The notes beneath the pieces are model-generated. The model was given only the letters and a program-made list of their open reading frames with translations, did not search any database and was not told where the DNA came from. 64,000 bases of DNA, taken from assembly GCF_040869045.1 (NCBI RefSeq), contig NC_090319.1, forward strand, positions 342,096,302 through 342,160,301. Direction: 5' to 3'. A program made the position numbers and the translations under genes. Below, one piece after another: positions 55,812 to 64,000 of this stretch. Source of the stretch: Eurosta solidaginis. Its lineage: Eukaryota > Arthropoda > Insecta > Diptera > Tephritidae. Within the stretch, counting starts at the first letter, position 1; each line of letters starts with the position of its first letter.

Positions 55812-56230
55812 CCCCCAGCGGGTTAGGGGATCGGAATATACCCGCGGTAGGTATGCCTGTCGTAAGAGGCGACTAAAATACCAGTTTCAAGGGGCTGTGT
55901 AGCGCAAACTTTCAGGTTTCCAGCGCAATATATAGCTTCTCCAAACCCAATTGTCAACCTCACCTATCCGCGGCGAATCCTGTTTCACTAACAGACGAGG
56001 CTCTGGCGACCCCAAGCTCCGCATGGAACTTGGGGTAGGGAGGGAGGGAATGGCCTGAAGGTTTAATGTGGCCACATAAATCGTTCCCGAGATGGTCGGG
56101 CTAGCACCTTAATGATGCTATGGTACCGGAGCGTACCGGATTTGTATCCGGCAAAGGACCATCACATCGATAACACTCCCCAAAGCCTTCGGGGAGCAAC
56201 CTTATCGCTACAACAACAACAACAACAACA
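55812..56230 (+). mobile_element. (CAA)n-tailed SINE-like retroposon, copy 5
   Basis: GTTTCCAGAGAGA at 55799-55811 and 56231-56243 is a perfect 13-bp duplication. It begins CCCCAGCGGGTTAGG and ends (CAA)n. This is the best-defined full-length copy, 419 bp. Confidence 0.9.
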
Positions 56231-56335
56231 GTTTCCAGAGAGAGCGTAAATAAACTGTTTCTGTGGGTTTCTAGATATGTATAGTGTATTTGCAGTTACA
56301 TTGCATTCTACCGCATAAGCAAAGAGGCTTTCCGA

Positions 56336-56575
56336 ATGGTATTGGACACCATTGAAGGATGCGTAACTCACTCGAAAGTTCTGCCAGTGCTGCAACTAGC
56401 AGCTACTTTACGATTTTTAGCTGAAGGACCCTATCAAAGATCAGTTAGCAAGGATTCTAGCACGAGTGTAGGTAGAAGCACGGTGTCAACGATTTTAGAT
56501 GATGTGCTTTGTGAAGCCCTTCGGAATATCTGGATGTTTCTCAATAGATTCAGTCAAAATACTGTTTTGCATTGA
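56336..56575 (+). pseudogene. Harbinger transposase N-terminal remnant
   Basis: The frame MVLDTIEGCVTHSKVLPV, then LQLAATLRFLAEGPYQRSV and GRSTVSTILDDVLCEAL, resembles the helix-turn-helix-like start of HARBI1-type transposases. The DDE core is absent. Upstream codons from about 55700 belong to the same frame family. Confidence 0.7.
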
Positions 56576-57071
56576 ATTTTTATGTTTTCCCCTATTAAGA
56601 ATGAAAATATATGTAAATTTACATTTATTTTTATAAAATAAACTTTTATTTACTTACATTTTTCGAAAATACTCAACTGCAAGAGAAATACAACTATGAA
56701 AAAATTAAATCCAACAGCATTTAACTGACTGGATTGTTTCCGATAGCAAAACCGATATTATCGGATTCTGTGACACCTAAATCCGACACTAATTCCAATT
56801 CGAATATTAAACCGATAACATTGGATTTCATGACACCAAAGTAATTATTTTGTCGTTTTTAAATCCGATTCCGACAACAATTGGATTCCATAACAGCCCT
56901 GATTGCTTTCCTTTACTCACTTAAACAAGTGCTTTGAAGCGTCTTAGGGTTCAGCGCCGGGATTAGCGTCGTATTCTTATTATCTTGTTTGATTGTAGGT
57001 TTTAATAATAAAATGAAGAAACTCATGCAAAAATTCCCATGAAATAGTATAGATAAAGGATACCTATGTAC

Positions 57072-57303
57072 TAGTGATGTAACAGAGCTTCGATTCCGAT
57101 ACCTCGGAAGTTCTGATTGAGTTAGGCTTCCGATTCCGATATCAGTTCTAAATGTTGAGAATCGGAGGTATAACGGAAGTCGATCAGTCGTAACGTGTAC
57201 GCTTTTGATTCCGGTTCCGATTCCGATTTCGATTCCGACAAAGCTTATTCTTAAGTTTTGATTCCGACTCCGGTTCCGGTAAAGTCATTCCGTTACATCC
57301 TTA
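57072..57303. mobile_element. MITE with ATTCCG/GATTCCG repeats, 232 bp
   Basis: The ends TAGTGATGTAACAGA and, inverted, TCCGTTACATCCTTA. The flanks CTATGTAC and GTATGTAC agree at 7 of 8 bases, hAT-like. The interior is made largely of GATTCCGA words in one orientation. Confidence 0.65.
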
Positions 57304-57629
57304 GTATGTACCTGTGCCCATAAACAAAAGAAACTTCAAAATTAAACTAATTTTTGTTGTTGTTTTTATTTTAAAAGAAACCAATTCGAACTAAAAGCAA
57401 TTTCTTTACAAATCAATCAATGTGAAATACATACAAATAATATTAACACATGTGTGTATGGGCATATATTGCGTTCAGAAGCTATAGCACAAACTTTATA
57501 GGTAAGTTTTTGGTATCCAAAATGGAGTTAAAGCCCGCCAACAACCGTCTAGTGGGCTACATCCAAACAAGGTTATCTGAAGAAAGTGGCCTTATCTGCA
57601 TATTTCTTTTCTACCGAGCAAATTGTTCA

Positions 57630-57888
57630 GTTGTTGTTGTTGTTGTTGTAGCGATAAGGTTGCTCCCCGAAGGCTTTGGGGAGTGTTATCGATGTGATGG
57701 TCCTTTGCCGGATACAAATCCGGTACGCTCCGGTACCATAGCACCATTAAGGTGCTAGCTCGACCATCTCGGGAACGATTTATGTGACCACATTAAACCT
57801 TCAGGTCATTCCCTCCCTCCCTATCCCTAAGTTCCATGAGGAGCTTGGGGTCGCCAGAGCCTCGTCTGTTAGTGAAACAGGATTCGCC
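57630..57888 (-). mobile_element. (CAA)n-tailed SINE-like retroposon, copy 6, 5'-truncated
   Basis: A (TTG)n run at the left is the tail. CAAATTGTTCA flanks it at 57619-57629 and 57889-57899. Only the last 259 bp of the family are present, the 5' truncation expected of LINE-type retroposition. Confidence 0.88.
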
Positions 57889-58129
57889 CAAATTGTTCAA
57901 TAATATATTATTACATACAAATGTCAGAGATATAATATAACTCAAGAGATTTTTATGTAACCTACCATTTTCCAAAACAAGAGAATTTAAGGACAATCGT
58001 CAAACAGAGGAGATAAGTCATGCTTATCATTATACTTAAAGTCACTTAAAAGGACTTTTTTTTAAATATATAACTTGTGCTATAATTTCTGAACGAGCCG
58101 TATATAAATATATGCATATACGTATACAT

Positions 58130-59453
58130 TAGTGGTGGGATTATTTGCGAACAATATTCGAATAAACATTATTCAAACGAACAATACTATTCCTTTCAAA
58201 TAATTCGTATAATTCAATAAACTATTCGAATAATAGCTGACTATTCGAATACCTCTATTTAAATACATTTATATAGAAAAAATATAGTTACATATGCAGG
58301 CATACAAGGATAAAATGCGATGAATCATAGGACTCAAAACTTAAAAGAATTGAACAAGGGGTGCTACATGCTGCTGTCCTATCCCCAATTTTCTTTAACT
58401 TTTACATATCGAAGCTCTCTTCGCCACCAGAAGGAGTTACCATTGTTTACTACACCGCTGACTGCACGATGATGGCAAGAGGTCCCGGCATATCCATCGA
58501 TGAGCTAAGCTGTAAAACCAAGGCTATAGTCCTAGTATTTCCAGTTGTTTGGAATTGCAAATTCAGACACTGCCAGCGACCAAATCCTCGGTGACCTTAT
58601 TTAGAAACTGGACATGGCAAATGTCGACCAAATTGGACATCAATGGCATTACGCTACCGACTATCGATCAGGATCAAAATTTTGGCAAGCATACAGCCGA
58701 AAACGTACCTAAAATCCAGAGCCGTAGCAAAGTCCTCAAATCTCTTGCCGGCTGCACTTGTGGCAAAGGTGAAGAAAAGCTCATAGCTTGTATGCTACGC
58801 GTCCCGAATATGGTCAACGAGCATAAACGAAACCCAGTGGTTGAAACTGCAGGCCTGCCAAAACACCGCGCTCATAACTACCACCGAATACTTCTCATAA
58901 AGGAGAGTAATTAAATAATGAACAAGCAGCCTCTGCTAAATACCCAGAAACCGGGGCATCCCCACTGACATCTGATTGAAGAGGCGCCACCTGCCAGGAA
59001 GTCACCTTCGGAAGTACTATGAAGAAATCCGGCACTTGAAGAAAGGAGCATAACCCCAACCATCTTTTCAATTTCAAAGTAGAATGAATGCCTTTAACAC
59101 CCATATCTCTCTGGTCCAATACAACAATGGCCTACGTGAGTTTACGCTTGGGCAGTGGAGCTGGCCACTTTAACCTAACTTCTGGTTCAATGCTGTTATT
59201 CGAATATCATTATTTGAATACACTAATTTAATATTGGAAGGGGCAAAGCATTGCAACAACAGCAACATAATCATGGGATAAGTAGGTTTTTTTTTGCAAA
59301 TCAGTATTCGAATAGTCAGGCAAGGTATTCGAATAGTATTTTTTGAATACACTAATTTAAACTAAGAATTAAAATTATTCGAATGACGGATACCTGTCGA
59401 ATGAAAGAGTAATTATTCGGGTAATGTTTATTTAAATAGTCTCACTTCTAATA
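58130..59453. mobile_element. TIR element with ATTCGAATA subterminal repeats
   Basis: TTAGTGGTGGGATTATTT at the left and AAATAGTCTCACTTCTAA at the right are imperfect inverted ends. Both ends are rich in TATTCGAATA. The superfamily is unclear (hAT-like is a guess) and no clean duplication is seen. A LINE fragment occupies the middle. Confidence 0.5.
58330..59170 (+). pseudogene. Jockey-like LINE reverse transcriptase fragment
   Basis: Reads VLSPIFFNFYISKLSSPPEG, then VTIVYYTADCTMMA (the YADD position, decayed) and KSSVTLFRNWTWQMS, KSLAGCTCGKGEEKL. This motif run is typical of jockey-type elements. Frame shifts at about 58560 and 58915. Confidence 0.75.
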
Positions 59454-59962
59454 TACGAACACATGCGTTTAACTTAAATGATAGTAAAAAGCACTTCTCT
59501 GTATGTATGATTCTTTATGTATAAATAGTAAATATACAAACTTATAATAATAATTATGATTTATGAAACTTTAGCTAGCACATACTACAAGATATTTTCA
59601 TTCATTGCTATTTTACAATAGTATTTTCGCATAGCGCAGAAGGCATTGCATATTTGAAGGCGTTCTATGTTATATATATATATGTAAATGTATGTATGTA
59701 TGTATTTAAGTAAACTACTACTTAGGTAAAACTTAAAAGTAAAAATAAAAAAAATGAAATGAAAATAAAAATGCTTTAATTTGTGTAGTTGTACAATAAA
59801 AAAGTATAGCACCCACATTCGTAAAAAAAAAATGGTTTATAAAGCTTTTTAATATGACATTTCCTTACGAATTTCCAATAATAGGAGCTTTATAAACCTT
59901 TATTTTTTTTATTTTTTATGAGTAAGTGGGTAATAGTATAGCATTTTTTATACATATGAATG
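59454..59962. other. AT-rich, no gene seen
   Basis: Contains TATATATATG and (ATGT)n microsatellites near 59670-59705. Nothing else recognised. Confidence 0.4.
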
Positions 59963-59964
59963 TA

Positions 59965-61244
59965 TCAGGTGTATGCATATGAAACCGGTATTTTTTATTT
60001 AAAAAAATACATTTATTTCAAGAGAATGGTAACGAATATTTTATTCAAAGTGAGCGCCCTCGCTAGCTACACATTTTGACCACCTCTCAGGTAATTTATA
60101 TATACCTCGCCGAAAAAAGTCTTCGTTTTTTGAAGCAAACCAGTCATCGAGCCATTTTCCAACATTTTCGTAAGAAGTGAAGCGCTGTTCGCTAAGTGCG
60201 TGCCCCATCGATGCAAATCAGTGAAAGTCGGATGGAGCCAAGTCTGGTGAGTAAGCGGGCTGGGGTAGCGGTTGCAGCTGTATGACCCAACGAATTCCAG
60301 AGTCTCTTTTGTTCGGTGGGATGGTGCATTGTCATCGAGAAAAATCACTTTGCCATGCCTAATTTCATATTCTGGGCGTTTTTGCACAGAGCACGGTTCA
60401 AATTGGCCAACTGTTGTTGGTAGCGTTGACCATTAACAGTTTCGCCTGGTTTTAGACTCATACCAGATTACACCACGCTGATCCCAGAAAACACAGAGCA
60501 TTGTCTTTTTTCCGAAGCGATTTGGTCTTGGGGACGATTGTGCTGGTTGGCCGTGGTCCACATACGATCTCTTGCATTTGGGATTCACGAAATAAATCCA
60601 CTTTTCATCGCCAGTAACGATCCGATGCAAAAACGACTTCCGTTTTTGTCTGGTGAGCAGCATTTCACATGTTGTTTTCCGATTTTCTTGCTGTCTGTCA
60701 TTCAGCTCATGTGGCACCCATCTTCCGCTTTCATGATCTTTCCCATGGATTTCAAACGTGTGGAAATGGTTGTCTGGGACACATTTAGTTGTTCTGAGAG
60801 CTGTCTTTGCGTCTGACTATCGTCTTCATCCAGCGAAGCCTGCAATTCGACGTCCTCGAGCAATTTCGGAGGTTTGCCGCGGTCAGCGTTTCTCACATCA
60901 AAATTACCACTTTTAAACTTGTTAAACCACTCATTATACTGCGTACAACCAAGAGCGTGCTCTCCGTAAGCTACGAAAAGCATTCGATGAGATTCTATAG
61001 CCGATTTACTCAAATGGAAGCAGAAAATTAATGCATCCCGCAAATCGTTGTTTGAAGGCACGTATTTCGAAATTTTCAAGAGCGAAAAAACCACGATGTT
61101 GTATGAAACTTGAAATGTTTGGTATTGGATATTGTTGACAGATAATAAGACGCCAACTAGCGCCAATGGTAAGTTTTGACTGTTCCAACAATTGTGCCTA
61201 CTGAGCGCTAGATGCCAATACCGGTTTGATATGCATACACGTGA
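59965..61244 (-). mobile_element. mariner element, 1280 bp, TA duplication
   Basis: TCAGGTGTATGCATATGAAA at the left and, inward from the right, TCACGTGTATGCATATCAAA, both followed by CCGGTATT. TA flanks both sides (59963-59964, 61245-61246). The length fits a complete mariner. Confidence 0.9.
60040..61166 (-). pseudogene. mariner transposase pseudogene
   Basis: The N-terminal paired-like DNA-binding domain reads LRDALIFCFHLSKSAIESHR, then EWFNKFKSG and LNVSQTTISTRLKSMGKI. A one-base slip at about 60715 leads to WVPHELND, then the catalytic VTGDEKWIYF (first Asp) and, after further slips near 60440, FLDDNAPSH (second Asp). The third-Asp region (SPDLAPSDFH) is in another frame. This is the D,D34,D layout of mariner. 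At least three frame breaks inactivate it. Confidence 0.85.
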
Positions 61245-61246
61245 TA

Positions 61247-62033
61247 CATATGCACTATAAACAAACTTAATGTGTAGCTTTGTATGTACCTATGCATGTA
61301 CGATGTAATGATTATAATGCGTCCAAAATATAAGCAAACGCAACTTAGTGTATTTGTATTTATGCAATTCTTTGGTCACAATTTATTTACATACATACAT
61401 GTTTAATGTGACAAGTTTTTTGTTTTTGTAATTTGTTTATGGATTTGGCTTAAATTTGTTTCTCTTATGTAAATATATTAGAGATTGCTTATTTGCTTTG
61501 CATAGAACAATGATTACAATTTGTGATTTCGAATTAATTTTGGGGGGCATATACATATGTAAATATGTATGTAATTTTAAGGTGCGCATGCGCTGTAGTG
61601 AATTGCCGGCAGTCAAGATTTGTTTGATTGCGTTTTTTGTTTTTGCCAATATGACAATTTTATGTATGAAAGGCGTGAACTATTATGATGATTTACATAT
61701 GTAAATGTTACAATAAGTATTTATGTGGCAGGCAAATATGGTGACTGGATGTGTGATGGTCATTTTGCTGGCTATGAACCTTAATTTTATATGCTTTATG
61801 TTAGTTCATTTGCTGGATGTTGTCTTGCTTTTCTTCTCTTCTGTCTTTCTTTTTTTTTTTTGTTATCATTTCAAATGAGTTTTGTTTTTTGTTGTTGCTC
61901 TTTTTTTTGCTAATTCAGTTTTCTTTTTGTTTTTATGTACACAATTAATTGTTTATGAAAAGGAAATGCGCTATTGCTAACATGAGGGTATTTGTGAAGA
62001 GAATGCACATGTTAATCTCTATGCGATAACTAC
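61247..62033. other. AT-rich, probably intron or intergenic
   Basis: T-rich with (ATGT) stretches and no repeat termini. It lies downstream of the FAS1 exon's donor, so it would be intron of that gene. Confidence 0.4.
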
Positions 62034-62159
62034 CTCCGTTGACGACAACATCCCGTTCCTCCAACATTGGATAGTCGATGACATGTATTATGCCATTGGT
62101 GCACTCAACATCTGGCCGATAGACGTTTATCTTTTTATAATTCCAAGTGATCACATAGC
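62034..62159 (-). CDS. FAS1-domain (fasciclin I-like) gene, single internal exon
   Basis: A 126-nt exon with acceptor CTACTTCAG and donor GTAGTTATC, phase 1 at both ends, 42 codons. It reads YVITWNYKKINVYRPDV, then ECTNGIIHVIDYPMLEE. NGIIHVID is the H2 motif that closes a FAS1 domain, found in cell-adhesion proteins such as fasciclin I, midline fasciclin and TGFBI. The product would be secreted or at the cell surface. Neighbouring exons are not visible within 2 kb, so introns are long. Midline fasciclin is the closest guess. Confidence 0.7.
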
Positions 62160-63479
62160 CTGAAGTAGAGAACATTTATTTATTTATTAGTTTGCAGGAT
62201 ATCAATTGGTGTAAGTGCAATGCAATTGTATGAAGTTTGTGTTAGGGTTAGAACTACGATCGTATAGATTAACTACGTTTTTAGTGAAATGCAACCCTCA
62301 TCAGTTAAACCTTCCACCACCGTATTACAACTAGCTGGCTAATACACAAAATAGTGATTTTACCATGTTGCTACACCTAACACCCAACTTAAAAGAATAA
62401 AAAATTTAAATATGATTTCCGTGGAAAATAAATTATCAGCCCAATTCTAAAAGAAAATTCCGTGCGAGTTTTCTCCCTTCTCCCATTCCTCGTATTCTAA
62501 ATAAAACTTCCTTGTGAGTTTTTTCACTTCTCCCTTTCCTCCTATTCTGAACAATGTTCGAAAAAGCGGAAACCGGTTATGGGAGAAAAGTAGGTATTAT
62601 GAATGTGAGGGAGAGGGAGATTTCTCTGCCATTTCATAGGAGTTTTTTCACTTGTTAAATTAAAGGGAATGCATCAAAATAGTTAAAGGAAATTGGTTAT
62701 TTTAAGAAAAAACACTTATTCGTACAAATTTGTGCTAAAAGATGTATTTATATTCTACCACAATATTCTCACTTCTAATACAACAACAACTACAACCACA
62801 ATATTCTTTATTTTAAGTTGAAAAGTATATCATAAGCAACGGTAGAGCTCTTGGTATACAAATTTGATGCAGTCATCCAGAAATTGCGCAAGGATTTTTT
62901 GAATAAGGCTTAAATAGATTTTGGCATATGATGAAGGACGAATTCAACTCAACTTGGCCGCCAGAAAATTGCTTTGCTGAATGAAAGCAGGCAACTCCGG
63001 CAGATTTGTGTTATGCGGATGTCTTCTTCTTATGTTCCGCTGTTGATGTTGCTGTGGCACCAATTCATTACTCATTTCAGTGAATACCACATGAAATGCA
63101 ATAAATACTGTGCAATGTTTATATTTTATTTCTTAATTTCCAACAAATTTGCAACAATAATTAAACTTTTCAATTTTTTAAACAAAATAAGAAATGTGCA
63201 ACGAAATTTCAATTGACAAAACAGCTGACTTCGAAAATTCGAAATTCCTATGCCCCAATTATTGTTCTCCCTAGGAGAACAGAATTGGAGGAATTTTTCC
63301 GCGGGAATAAAAAAATCCGCGAGAACAAAATTCCGCGAGAATATTTAGAATTGGTCTGTATATTCTGGGAAATATGTGTCCCACTTATTTCCTTAAAAGC
63401 CGTTGATTGGGAACTGCTAGCTCTTCGGTATCATTTATTCAAATATAAAATCTGATGTCCCATTTTTGTAGCCTAAGTC
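62160..63479. other. No gene seen; possible decayed TIR element
   Basis: CCCAATTCTAAAAGAAAATTCCG near 62440 and, inverted, the CGGAATTTT... TTTAGAATTGG block near 63320-63350 face each other and might be ends of an about 920-bp element. A perfect palindrome-like CTCCCTAGGAGAACAGAATT lies near 63268. The 80-codon plus frames at 62974 and 63213 have no motif. Confidence 0.3.
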
Positions 63480-64000
63480 ATATTAAAGAGATCTGTTACT
63501 CCCCCACTCCTGGAGGGTGGGGCCGTGTGTAGAAGTCCACGAAAGTGGGGAAAGCTTCTGACCGCCATTCCCCTTGGAATGGCCAGAGCGATTGTTTGGC
63601 ATGCAGTTCAAGCAGCTCACTACTGCCGGTCGCTTGCGGCCAAGTATCCTCTGGGTAGCCGCTAAACATGCGTTTAGCGGTGAGCTAATGTGAGAAGGTG
63701 ACAACCTGGCTAGGCCACTCTGACATAATCGGTTTAAGAGCTAGTCGGGGGAGATCTCATCGGCAGCGTCTGTACACCTCTAGGTGCGGCTGCAAGCGGG
63801 CGTCTGTCTTGGAGCAAGCGGCTCGCTATATAAACGTGCCAATTAATATTTTCACCCCCGCTGAGCGGGTTGTGCGCTGGGCTTGGGACCCGCCACGTAA
63901 AACCATACTCCAATGAAATATAACAACAATCCTCGGATAAATACACTCTCTATTGATGACGACCATGGCAAACGTTTGAAGGACAATGAATTGACGGCAT
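63480..64000. other. GC-richer, hairpin-rich block reaching the window edge
   Basis: Strong short hairpins: CCGCTAAACATGCGTTTAGCGG (63659-63680), CCATTCCCCTTGGAATGG (about 63565-63582) and CCCCCACTCC...GGAGGGTGGGG (about 63500-63521). The composition is unlike its neighbours. It may be the 5' untranslated part of a LINE running out of the window; this is inference. The 60-70-codon frames here lack motifs. Confidence 0.4.

Larger units (their letters stand above)
55462..56901 (+). mobile_element. PIF/Harbinger derivative, copy 2, 3-bp TSD ATT
   Basis: The ends CAGGGCTTTCATGGAATCCA and TGGATTCCATAACAGCCCTG are inverted repeats. ATT flanks it at 55459-55461 and 56902-56904. It keeps more transposase than copy 1 but is split by a retroposon. 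Confidence 0.8.

Overview
The window looks like nuclear DNA of a higher fly, most likely a tephritid fruit fly or close relative. It is AT-rich, has long introns and is packed with insect transposons. Two host genes are visible. The first, on the minus strand from 24021 to 14321, is a six-exon C2H2 zinc-finger gene of the ZNF800 type. All six exons join in frame through GT/AG splice sites into a predicted 1037-residue protein. The second is a single 126-bp exon (62034-62159, minus) coding the end of a fasciclin-1 (FAS1) domain; the rest of that gene must lie outside the window or in exons I could not see. No rRNA gene, tRNA gene, operon or CRISPR array was found.

Layout. 1-7615: a TIR element, then a dead RTE-like LINE cut open by two hAT-like elements, each with a matching 8-bp target-site duplication (TSD); one of these hATs carries a Helitron. 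9131-13278: a PIF/Harbinger derivative holding a MITE and a 3-kb repeat element with an 11-unit, about 128-bp minisatellite; a (CAA)n-tailed retroposon follows. 14321-24021: the ZNF800-like gene, whose introns hold another copy of the 3-kb repeat family, a Helitron-like repeat and an antisense LINE with a 783-codon open frame. 24755-33316: a run of MITEs, a solo LTR, an LTR fragment and tRNA-derived SINEs.

33555-42230: a large DNA transposon with inverted repeats of about 650 bp and a decayed transposase I cannot assign to a superfamily. A 4.7-kb LOA/R1-like LINE sits in its left arm. 42278-43430: a third copy of the 3-kb repeat family. 44592-47206: a MITE, a 3 x 412-bp tandem repeat and a hAT fragment. 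47210-59453: SINEs, three broken copies of the LOA/R1-like LINE, a second Harbinger copy, a jockey-like fragment and degenerate repeats. 59965-61244: an inactivated mariner with TA duplications. 62034-62159: the FAS1 exon. 63480-64000: a GC-richer, hairpin-rich block of unknown nature.

The insertions can be ordered because many keep target-site duplications and interrupt one another. The DNA transposons all appear dead or non-autonomous. Nothing here looks like a bacterial-style multi-gene system. The least ordinary items are the long-TIR transposon with its odd transposase, the repeat family whose internal 128-bp array changes length between copies, and the exact 412-bp triplication. All splice, TSD and homology statements come from reading the sequence and from memory of families; no search was run.
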